A stretch of DNA of 64,000 nt from assembly GCA_001874305.1 (NCBI GenBank), contig MPCU01000002.1:434001-498000 (forward strand), read 5' to 3'. The translations under genes and the position numbers were made by a program. The stretch comes from Bacteriovorax sp. MedPE-SWde (GTDB lineage: Bacteria > Bdellovibrionota > Bacteriovoracia > Bacteriovoracales > Bacteriovoracaceae). The notes under the pieces were generated by a model. That model was not told the DNA's origin, did no database searches, and saw nothing but the letters and a program-made list of their open reading frames with translations. Of this stretch, positions 49,130 through 56,594 are shown piece by piece. Every line of letters begins with the position of its first letter. Position 1 is the stretch's first letter.

Positions 49130-51445
49130 ATGAAAAAAGTCGATAAGATTGCTCAGGATTTAAGTACTTCCATAGTAACCCGTCCAATAAAGTGGCTATG
49201 CTTAGCATTTGTAGTCTTGGCCATTACCGGTTTTGGTATAACTAAAATCAAGACAAACTTCTCAGTTAAAGTATGGCTTGACCAAAATGATCAGAGAATT
49301 CACGATCTAGAAGAGCATGAGGCCACATTTGGAAGTTCGGATACTATTGACGTCATTATCTATAATAAGAAAGGTGTCTTTAATAAAGAAACAATCCAAA
49401 CTATTCAAAACTTCACTGAGGATATGTGGCAAGTTAGAGATGTCGTGAGAGTTGAGTCTCTTACTAATGCTAATTGGATCGACACAGTAGAAGATGACAT
49501 TAATATTATCCCATTCCTTGATGAAGAAGTTTCACTTGATAAGACTACATTAGAAGACAAGAGGCTTTTGGCAGTAAACGATGAGCAACTAAGAAATAAC
49601 TCAGTATCAAGAACTGGAAAAGTTGCCTATATAAGAAGCTTTCTTCGCGTCTATAAGAAGAATCCGGCCTACAAACAAATTGTTAGTGAAGTAGAGTCCA
49701 TCGCAAAGAAATACGAGACAGAAGATATTAAAGTACACTTAAGTGGTATTGCCTATATTAATGAGTCTCTTTCAAGAGCGTCAGACCGTGATATGAAAAT
49801 GGTATTTCCTATCGTAGTACTTCTCTTAATAATAATCTTAGCTTTCTTTTTTAGATCCCCATTAGCTGTAGTATATCCCTTTGCTTTGATTGGTGTAACG
49901 ATAGTTGCAACTTTTGGTCTAGAAGGACATTTAGGTCTTGAATTTAATAATATACTTTCTGCAGTTCCTGCCGTTCTAATTGCGATAGGTCTTGCAGATG
50001 CAGTACATGTACTCATTAGTTATCGTCACAATATTATTTTTGAAAATGAAGATAATGTGACGGCGGCAATACACTCTCTAAAAAAGAACTTTATTCCAAC
50101 AGTACTGACAACGATCACAACAACAATTGGTTTCTTTAGTTTAATGACTGCAGAGATTCGTCCAATTCATGATCTAGGAATGTTAAGTGGACTAGGAACA
50201 ATGCTTGCATGGGTATTTACATATTTCTTTATTGGACCAATCTTAAAGTATATTAACTTTCCTAAGAAAAAGATTAATGAAGATATATCAGAGCTCTCAT
50301 TTCTCTATAATTTTGCTTATAAGTATAAAACTCCAATAAATATATGCTTACCAATCCTTGCTGTATCTATGGCAATTTACGGGTCTCAAAATATCATTAA
50401 TGCTGACCCTGTTGAATACTTTGATGATTCCACACCTGTTAAGAAAACCTTTAACTTAATGCGAAAAGAGTTTGGTGGATCAAGAGCTATTGAGATGGTC
50501 TTTGATAGTGAGAAGAACGAAGGAATAAAAGATCCCGAGTTTTTAAAGAAGGCCGACAAGCTAATCTCTTGGATAGAACAGAATGATAAAGTCGTTCGAG
50601 TAAACTCTCTTGTTCAAATTATTAAGAAGATGAACCAAACCCTACATGAAGGTCAAAAGAAATATTATGCAATTCCCAATAGTCGAAGAGAAATTGCTGA
50701 TCAATTATTCCTTTATACACTCGGACTTCCAGAAGGGATGGATTTAAAAAACCAATTATCTTTAGATAATAGAAAATTCAGAGTTATTGTCCTTTGGGAT
50801 ATAAACGACACAATGAATGCGATAAAAGGTACAACCGCCATTATGAAGAAGGCCAAGGAAATTGGTATAGAAGTCTATGAAGCGGGTCAGTCCCCTATCT
50901 ACAATAGAATAAATGATCTAGTTGTAGCGACTTTCTTTAGCTCTATGAGTATTTCAATCCCAATGATTTTTCTCATTATGCTACTTGTCTTTAAAGATCT
51001 AAAACTTGCCCTACTATCATTAATTCCTAACCTCTTTCCTCTGGCTACGGCGAGTGGAATAATGTATCTCAACGGAGATGAAATCAATATTGGAAATGTT
51101 ATTGTTTTCAGTGTTTGTTTGGGTATTGCCGTTGATGACACCATACACTTTATTGCAAACTATAAACTAAAGAAGTCACGAGGCATGCCAGGTATTGAGG
51201 CCTTAAAGTCTACACTTGCTCAAACCGGAAAGGCACTTGTTTTAACGACCCTCATGCTCGTTCTAGGTTTTGGGATGTTTGTCATTGGTGAATTTGTTCC
51301 TAATCAAAAGTTTGGAATCTATTGTGCTGTAATTCTAGTTCTGGCACTTGTCGCCGACCTAATACTACTACCAGCAATTCTTCTGGCTACAGAAAATGAC
51401 GAAGAAGAGCTAAATCCAGAGCTTGTAGTGACTCAAAACTCTTAA
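49130..51445 (+). CDS. RND/MMPL-family transporter
   Basis: 771 residues with the twofold RND layout: a helix at about 20-40, a periplasmic loop to about 220, six helices (about 225-385), a second helix and loop, then six helices to about 765. Conserved intramembrane segments are GLADAVHVLISYRHN and GIAVDDTIHFIANY, holding the proton-relay Asp residues. MMPL-type proteins often export lipids or hopanoids, and COG1033-like members match this size. It lies divergent to psd and next to two lipid-type operons, so lipid export is plausible, but the cargo is unproven. It ends shortly before lipA. Confidence 0.88.
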   Translation: MKKVDKIAQDLSTSIVTRPIKWLCLAFVVLAITGFGITKIKTNFSVKVWLDQNDQRIHDLEEHEATFGSSDTIDVIIYNKKGVFNKETIQTIQNFTEDMWQVRDVVRVESLTNANWIDTVEDDINIIPFLDEEVSLDKTTLEDKRLLAVNDEQLRNNSVSRTGKVAYIRSFLRVYKKNPAYKQIVSEVESIAKKYETEDIKVHLSGIAYINESLSRASDRDMKMVFPIVVLLLIIILAFFFRSPLAVVYPFALIGVTIVATFGLEGHLGLEFNNILSAVPAVLIAIGLADAVHVLISYRHNIIFENEDNVTAAIHSLKKNFIPTVLTTITTTIGFFSLMTAEIRPIHDLGMLSGLGTMLAWVFTYFFIGPILKYINFPKKKINEDISELSFLYNFAYKYKTPINICLPILAVSMAIYGSQNIINADPVEYFDDSTPVKKTFNLMRKEFGGSRAIEMVFDSEKNEGIKDPEFLKKADKLISWIEQNDKVVRVNSLVQIIKKMNQTLHEGQKKYYAIPNSRREIADQLFLYTLGLPEGMDLKNQLSLDNRKFRVIVLWDINDTMNAIKGTTAIMKKAKEIGIEVYEAGQSPIYNRINDLVVATFFSSMSISIPMIFLIMLLVFKDLKLALLSLIPNLFPLATASGIMYLNGDEINIGNVIVFSVCLGIAVDDTIHFIANYKLKKSRGMPGIEALKSTLAQTGKALVLTTLMLVLGFGMFVIGEFVPNQKFGIYCAVILVLALVADLILLPAILLATENDEEELNPELVVTQNS

Positions 51446-51490
51446 CTTCTAGGCCTTCTCTTGATATAAGCATCAAAACGGAAGGCCATT

Positions 51491-52480
51491 ATGAAAGACA
51501 AAGACTTATCATACGACTACGATACGCAACGCGACAAAGTTAAACAAAAGAAAACTAATCAATCAAGCGTTAACGAAAAACTATCAATTGAAAAAAAGGC
51601 ACTAGGTAGAAAGCCTGAATGGCTTCGCGTTGATATTCCTTCAAGTGAAAACTATAAAGAAGTAAAAAATAACTTAAGAGAAAAGAAATTATGGACTGTA
51701 TGCGAAGAAGCAAGTTGTCCAAACCTTTCTGAGTGTTGGTCCGCAAAGACTGCAACAATGATGATCCTAGGAGGAACGTGTACTAGGGCCTGTAAATTCT
51801 GTCATGTCGACACTGGTAACCCTAAAGGGATAGTTGACTATAGAGAAATTGAAAATGCCTCTCAAATGGTTACAACAATGGATTTGAACTATCTCGTGTT
51901 AACAAGTGTAGATAGAGATGATTTAGAAGACTTTGGAGCAGGACACTTTGCCAATATTGTTAATAAAATAAATAAAGACCACAAAGGAACTCTAGTTGAG
52001 GTCCTCATTCCTGATTTTGATGCTGTAGATGAACATATGCATACTCTTGCGAAAAGCTCTCCTTTTGTAATCGCCCAAAATATTGAAACAGTGAAAAGGC
52101 TTACTCACCAAGTAAGGGATAGAAGAGCTGGCTATGAGAAGACACTCACTTGTTTAAAGTTCTATGCTGAAAATTATCCAAAAATCGCAACAAAGACATC
52201 TCTGATGCTAGGTCTTGGCGAGGAACATGAAGAGATCCTTCAAACATTTAGAGATTTAAAGGAAGCAGGAGTAAAAATACTAACTCTTGGCCAATATCTT
52301 CGCCCAACGATGAGGCATCTTGCAGTTGAGAAATATTATAAGCCACAGGAATTTGATCATTACAAAGAGATAGCTCTAGAAATGGGATTTGAATTTGTAG
52401 CGAGTGGACCTCTTGTAAGGAGTAGTTATAAAGCTGCTGACTACTTAGAGCACCTCAAGGCCAAAGGTCATGAAATTTAA
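51491..52480 (+). CDS. lipA: lipoyl synthase
   Basis: Radical-SAM enzyme that inserts two sulfurs into protein-bound octanoate. The auxiliary cluster Cys are 71, 76 and 82 (CEEASCPNLSEC). The radical-SAM cluster Cys are 97, 101 and 104 (CTRACKFC). The C-terminal GPLVRSSYKA carries the conserved RSSY. At 329 residues, an N-terminal extension of about 40 Lys/Gln-rich residues precedes the conserved domain. The start follows GGAAGG. lipB overlaps its last 11 bases. Confidence 0.97.
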   Translation: MKDKDLSYDYDTQRDKVKQKKTNQSSVNEKLSIEKKALGRKPEWLRVDIPSSENYKEVKNNLREKKLWTVCEEASCPNLSECWSAKTATMMILGGTCTRACKFCHVDTGNPKGIVDYREIENASQMVTTMDLNYLVLTSVDRDDLEDFGAGHFANIVNKINKDHKGTLVEVLIPDFDAVDEHMHTLAKSSPFVIAQNIETVKRLTHQVRDRRAGYEKTLTCLKFYAENYPKIATKTSLMLGLGEEHEEILQTFRDLKEAGVKILTLGQYLRPTMRHLAVEKYYKPQEFDHYKEIALEMGFEFVASGPLVRSSYKAADYLEHLKAKGHEI

Positions 52481-53189
52481 AGAGCTTCTTAGAAAGTATT
52501 CTATATTAGATAGAGATATTGAAACTAAAGATATGAATTTTGTTATCACAAAGTTAAATTGGAATTATGAAAGTGCACTGAATTTTCAAAGTGATGCCAA
52601 TACATTTGTTTACAATAATCCGGACTATAAAATATTTATCATTACTTCTCACCCATCAGTACTCACAATGGGACGAGGCCTTCAAAGAGGTATGATTGAT
52701 AAGCACAACCTTATTGAGTTTGATACTGAACTAAGTAGCAAAATTCCTGTTGAGGTTTATAATGTAAAAAGAGGAGGTGGCCTTACATTCCACCATCCGG
52801 GACAAATAGTTATCTATCCGATTGTTCATATTGCCCACCATAAAATAAAAACTCTCCAGCTCATGAATCTCGTCTTTGAGATATCTAAGGATATTATCGA
52901 GAAACATACTTCTCTAAAAAACCTAGAGTATGAAAGGGATCTTTTAGGACTTTGGCATGATACTAATAAAATTGCCTCAATGGGGATCCAGCTTGTAAAG
53001 TTTGTTTCTCTACATGGTCTAGCAATTAATATCTTAAAAGATGAAACTATAGCGAAGGTACTTCAAAAAGTTTATCCATGTGGACTAAGTGGGCTGGTAT
53101 ATAAGTCAGTTGAAGAGATTGGAAATGTTGATCAGATGGAACTCGTTGAATCATTCAAAGATAGGTTTAAGTTAGTCTCTTTTAATTAA
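52470..53189 (+). CDS. lipB: octanoyltransferase
   Basis: Transfers octanoate from acyl carrier protein to lipoate-dependent enzymes, before LipA acts. Conserved motifs are KRGGGLTFHHPGQIVIYP (residues 100-117; most homologues have YHGPG), Lys167 in NKIASMGIQ and the catalytic Cys204 in PCGLSG. At 239 residues it is slightly long because of an N-terminal extension. It starts inside lipA and converges with the next gene (18-base overlap). Confidence 0.95.
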   Translation: MKFKELLRKYSILDRDIETKDMNFVITKLNWNYESALNFQSDANTFVYNNPDYKIFIITSHPSVLTMGRGLQRGMIDKHNLIEFDTELSSKIPVEVYNVKRGGGLTFHHPGQIVIYPIVHIAHHKIKTLQLMNLVFEISKDIIEKHTSLKNLEYERDLLGLWHDTNKIASMGIQLVKFVSLHGLAINILKDETIAKVLQKVYPCGLSGLVYKSVEEIGNVDQMELVESFKDRFKLVSFN

Positions 53190-53684
53190 CTCGTCGAGAT
53201 GCTCTTCAACCTTAACAGGACAGAGCTCCATATTCTTTATCCTATTGTGCTGCTTTAAGTTATCCATAATTTCTGCCTTACAGAATATGTTTGGGATAAT
53301 AGACTTGTCACAAAGTTGAAACAAAACAAAGATATGCTCAGGAATGAGCTCAAGAGAATTCTTTAGTCTTAAGTTAAGAAGCTTAATTTCTTCACCTTCA
53401 ACTTCACCAACGAGACTGTATATTCTAATAAACAAAATAATAAAATTAAATGGTAGAAAAACCCAACTCATTAGAATGTTTAAAAGTACGTAAAAACAAG
53501 ATGAAGCAAATCTCATAAAATCAGCATCTATATTGCCATAGAAATCAACTCGTATAGAAATCTTACGTAGATTTTCACGGAAGTGTCCCGAATACCTCCT
53601 CGTTGTTAGCTTTATATAGCTAAGAACAAGTACGAGGTTTGTAATCACTCCAAATATGTAGAAATTAAAAATATTATCTTTCAT
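53172..53684 (-). CDS. membrane protein, unknown
   Basis: 170 residues from the ATG at 53684, which has AGG at suitable spacing. The frame is open 26 codons upstream without conserved features. It has two probable membrane helices (about residues 3-22 and 62-90), then a soluble Leu-rich C-terminal half with several Cys. I recognise no family. It is divergent from the MscS gene with about 106 bases between starts. Confidence 0.5.
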   Translation of the reverse strand: MKDNIFNFYIFGVITNLVLVLSYIKLTTRRYSGHFRENLRKISIRVDFYGNIDADFMRFASSCFYVLLNILMSWVFLPFNFIILFIRIYSLVGEVEGEEIKLLNLRLKNSLELIPEHIFVLFQLCDKSIIPNIFCKAEIMDNLKQHNRIKNMELCPVKVEEHLDELIKRD

Positions 53685-53790
53685 AAAAATGCCTAGACAA
53701 TACTTATAAATCACTTGAGACTTAAACATAAGACAAGATTTCTTGACTGTAAAAATGAACACTGTCTATATTTATAATTAAGGTAACTAT

Positions 53791-54645
53791 ATGAACTTAG
53801 AAAACGTTATTGAAGTACTAAGACTGATATGGAGGTTTTGCTCTAGAACCCTCTTCGAGCTCCAAGGAACCAAAATCACACTAATATCTTTAGTCCTAGG
53901 ACTAATGATATTTCTCTTTGCCAGATCCTTAGCAAAACTAAGTGAAAGACTTGTTCATAGACTGATATCAGATAGAGGTCTTGAAAAAGGTGTATCGACG
54001 GCAATCGCAAAAATAACGAGATACTTTGTACTCACAATTGGGGTTATCATCACCCTAGACACTCTTGGTGTTAATATGAAATCCCTGGCCGCACTTGGTG
54101 CAGTTCTTGGTGTCGGGATTGGGTTTGGTCTTCAGAATATTACTCAGAACTTTATTTCAGGTATTATCATTCTTTTTGAGAGGCCGGTTAAAATTGGTGA
54201 TCTCGTTACCCTGGATGGAATAACAGGTAGAGTTGTAGATATTGGTTCACGTTCTACGAGAATCATCACTCAAGATGATACGACAATCATTGTACCAAAT
54301 AGTAAGTTCATTTCAGATAATGTTGTTAATCAAAGCTTCACTGGGGAAATCATTCGCTACAACGTGAATATCGGTGTTGCTTACGGAAGTGACACTAAGA
54401 AAGTAAAGGAAGTCATAGAGAAAGTGGCACAAAATACACCAGGGGTATTGAAGGAGCCGGCTCCACAGGTATTCTTTGAAGACTTTGGTGAGTCATCTCT
54501 TGATTTTTCAGTTGCTGTTTGGGCATCAGACCTATGGCATTCAAGAAAGATATTATCTGATATTAGATTTGATATTGAAGAAGAGTTTAGAAAGGAATCA
54601 ATTGAAATTCCTTTCCCTCAAAGAGAAGTTCGAATTAAGCCTTAG
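53791..54645 (+). CDS. mscS: small-conductance mechanosensitive channel (MscS family)
   Basis: 284 residues. Three N-terminal membrane helices occupy about 25-125; the pore helix is LGAVLGVGIGFGLQNITQNF. It is followed by the beta-domain segment FERPVKIGDLVTLDGITGRVVDIGSRSTRI and VPNSKFISDNVVNQS. The cytoplasmic alpha/beta domain ends in an Arg/Glu-rich tail. It opens under membrane tension to release solutes in osmotic downshock. The length is that of canonical MscS. It overlaps the convergent DUF1456 gene by 11 bases. Confidence 0.93.
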   Translation: MNLENVIEVLRLIWRFCSRTLFELQGTKITLISLVLGLMIFLFARSLAKLSERLVHRLISDRGLEKGVSTAIAKITRYFVLTIGVIITLDTLGVNMKSLAALGAVLGVGIGFGLQNITQNFISGIIILFERPVKIGDLVTLDGITGRVVDIGSRSTRIITQDDTTIIVPNSKFISDNVVNQSFTGEIIRYNVNIGVAYGSDTKKVKEVIEKVAQNTPGVLKEPAPQVFFEDFGESSLDFSVAVWASDLWHSRKILSDIRFDIEEEFRKESIEIPFPQREVRIKP

Positions 54646-54901
54646 TATCAGGCTTATTTGGCTTCACATAAGATTTTTTTTCAGGACGTGGACCTCTCAT
54701 TTTTATAATGAGACCATTCAAAAACTTTCTAAGAACCTGATCACCACATTCTTTATAGTTTGGGTGGTCGTCTTTTCTAAACAATGCAGATAGCTCTGAT
54801 GGAGACATTTCAAATTCAACTAATTTTAAAATTTCTAGGATTTCAAAGTCTTTGAGAGAAAGTGCTACTCTTAATTTTTTCAGAACATCATTATTTGTCA
54901 T
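54635..54901 (-). CDS. single-repeat DUF1456 (YehS-like) protein
   Basis: 88 residues. MTNNDVLKKLRVALSLKDFE and KECGDQVLRKFLNGLI correspond to one copy of the DUF1456 repeat. The E. coli-type protein YehS has two copies and about 150 residues. A Lys/Pro tail follows the single copy here. The biochemical role of this family is not established. It overlaps the mscS 3' end. Confidence 0.75.
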   Translation of the reverse strand: MTNNDVLKKLRVALSLKDFEILEILKLVEFEMSPSELSALFRKDDHPNYKECGDQVLRKFLNGLIIKMRGPRPEKKSYVKPNKPDTKA

Positions 54902-55002
54902 TTATATACCTACGGGCCATCTATATTTAGTTTCGCTAAACTATAACAATGCGCTCATATGTGCAATAAATGAAATAAAGGTGGGTCAAAAACTACATAT
55001 TT

Positions 55003-55314
55003 CTAATGAAATGTTGGTGACACCTCTACTTTACAGCAGAGATGTCCGTACTCACCTGATATATTTGAAATATGCAGGCTAAACTTCTCGCCCTTTTCTA
55101 TAAAATCTAGAAGCTCTTCACTTATGGCCACGGGAAGAATACCAATATCTTCACCCCATGCAGTAATGACTGACATCTTGTGATCTTCGCAGAAATGGGA
55201 ACTATCAATATAAAGAAGGTCACCGTCTGTGCAGTCCATTAGTAAATCCTGACGATTTAGCTGCTCAGCATTCTTATCTTCTGTTCCATTTAATTCAAAA
55301 ACTAACTCTTTCAT
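55003..55314 (-). CDS. small acidic protein, unknown
   Basis: 103 residues from the ATG at 55314, preceded by GGAGACAATT. The upstream ATG at 55326 has no ribosome-binding site. It is acidic with five Cys residues (MDCTD, HFCEDH, HLCCK among them), has no signal or membrane helix, and ends SPTFH. Cys-rich and small, it might bind a metal, but I recognise no family. It lies alone between the tRNA-Arg and the DUF1456 gene. Confidence 0.5.
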   Translation of the reverse strand: MKELVFELNGTEDKNAEQLNRQDLLMDCTDGDLLYIDSSHFCEDHKMSVITAWGEDIGILPVAISEELLDFIEKGEKFSLHISNISGEYGHLCCKVEVSPTFH

Positions 55315-55546
55315 AATTGTCTCCATACAGACATTCTCGTCAGTTTTGATAAATATTCAACACCTCTTCAGTTAACTTTTCTTGATACTTTTTACAGAAA
55401 TTTATTGAGTGTTCGAGATATTGGGAACTTACGAATCTCAATCTAAATGCAACCTTTACAACTTTTTTTCAATAAAATTAATAACTTAAGGTTATGTGAA
55501 GATTGGCAAAACAATTCATATTTACTATTGAAGGAATTTTTTGAAA

Positions 55547-55623
55547 TGGCGGGACGTGTAGGATTCGAACCTACGACCGACGGATTCGAAGTCCGCAACT
55601 CTATCCAGCTGAGCTAACGTCCC
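55547..55623 (-). tRNA. tRNA-Arg (anticodon TCG)
   Basis: The minus strand folds into a full cloverleaf of 77 bases, with acceptor GGGACGT/ACGTCCC, D arm GCTC...GAGT, anticodon arm GCGGA-CTTCGAA-TCCGT, T arm GTAGG-TTCGAAT-CCTAC and an encoded 3' CCA. Anticodon TCG reads CGA. It begins five bases after the stop codon of the DUF368 gene on the same strand. Confidence 0.95.
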
Positions 55624-55628
55624 GCTTA

Positions 55629-56594
55629 TTATTTATTTGAAGTTTTGGCCTCTAAAGTAAGCACTACTATAAATCCAATTACGATAAGAGCAAGTGAGAT
55701 CATTGTCTCAGCACCCATTGTTTCGGGAAGAATATTTGTATCTCTAATTACTCTTAGCTTTCCACGAATAACTTTCGACTCAAGAACTTCCTTCCAAGGC
55801 CACACTTTCTTCATAGAGCCAATTAGAATCCCTGTAAGGAATGCCATAGTATTTTCTCTAAAGTGCTTCATAAAGTAATTGAGGATCTTAGAAAAGCCTA
55901 ATAGACCAGTCACTGTCCCACATAGAAAGACTGCAAGCAAAGCAATTGCACCTTCACCGAAAGGATTCTTTAATGCTGCGGTGATATATTCATACTTTCC
56001 TAGAATTAAAAGAAGAAATGAGCCACTAATTCCCGGAAGAATCATAGCGGTAATCCCAATTACTCCACAAAGGTAAATAAACCAATAACTATCAGGTGTT
56101 GAAACAGGAATAAGACTTACTGTTAAATATGCAATGAATGCACCCATGAAGATGAAGAACACATTCTTAGGAGCAAAGTGGTTTTCAAGTTGTTTCCATA
56201 TAACAATTATAGATGCCGCAATCAGACCAAAGAACATTCCCCAAGTTGGTATTGGCTGCTCATTCATAAGGTAGTGCATAACCCTTGCAAGAGAGATCAT
56301 AGCCGTTGCGATTCCGAATAGAACAGGAATTATAAATCTTAAATGTATTTTTGCTAATGCATTTTTTAAATCGAACTTGAGAAGATAACCAAAGAATTCT
56401 TTATCAATACTTGCTATCGCATCAAGTAGTGTTTCATAAATTCCAGTAATGAACGCAATCGTTCCACCAGAAACTCCAGGGATTAAATCTGCAATCCCCA
56501 TAAAGAAGCCTTTTAACAAAAGAATAAAGTATTCCATTCGAGAGTGAGGTCCAGGACCTTCATTCCAAGCTTCTTTCCAAGTTTTAACTTCCAC
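55629..56594 (-). CDS. popT: DUF368 / PopT-type polyprenyl-phosphate transporter
   Basis: 321 residues with about eight or nine membrane helices. The family signature IADLIPGVSGGTIAFITGIYE is at about 34-54, and a related ILPGISGSFLLLILGKYE near 187-204 gives an inverted-repeat layout. DUF368 proteins (PopT) were shown to recycle undecaprenyl phosphate across the membrane for cell-wall synthesis. It starts with GTG inside the topA stop codon (TAGTG) and is followed after five bases by tRNA-Arg. Confidence 0.85.
   Translation of the reverse strand: MEVKTWKEAWNEGPGPHSRMEYFILLLKGFFMGIADLIPGVSGGTIAFITGIYETLLDAIASIDKEFFGYLLKFDLKNALAKIHLRFIIPVLFGIATAMISLARVMHYLMNEQPIPTWGMFFGLIAASIIVIWKQLENHFAPKNVFFIFMGAFIAYLTVSLIPVSTPDSYWFIYLCGVIGITAMILPGISGSFLLLILGKYEYITAALKNPFGEGAIALLAVFLCGTVTGLLGFSKILNYFMKHFRENTMAFLTGILIGSMKKVWPWKEVLESKVIRGKLRVIRDTNILPETMGAETMISLALIVIGFIVVLTLEAKTSNK

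Noticed and set aside
54852-55082. Plus-strand open frame of 76 codons
   Set aside because: It crosses the starts and ends of two better genes on the minus strand and has no ribosome-binding site or recognisable protein.
55327-55546. Possible small gene in the gap next to tRNA-Arg
   Set aside because: Frames on both strands are short and lack ribosome-binding sites; I see nothing supportable here.
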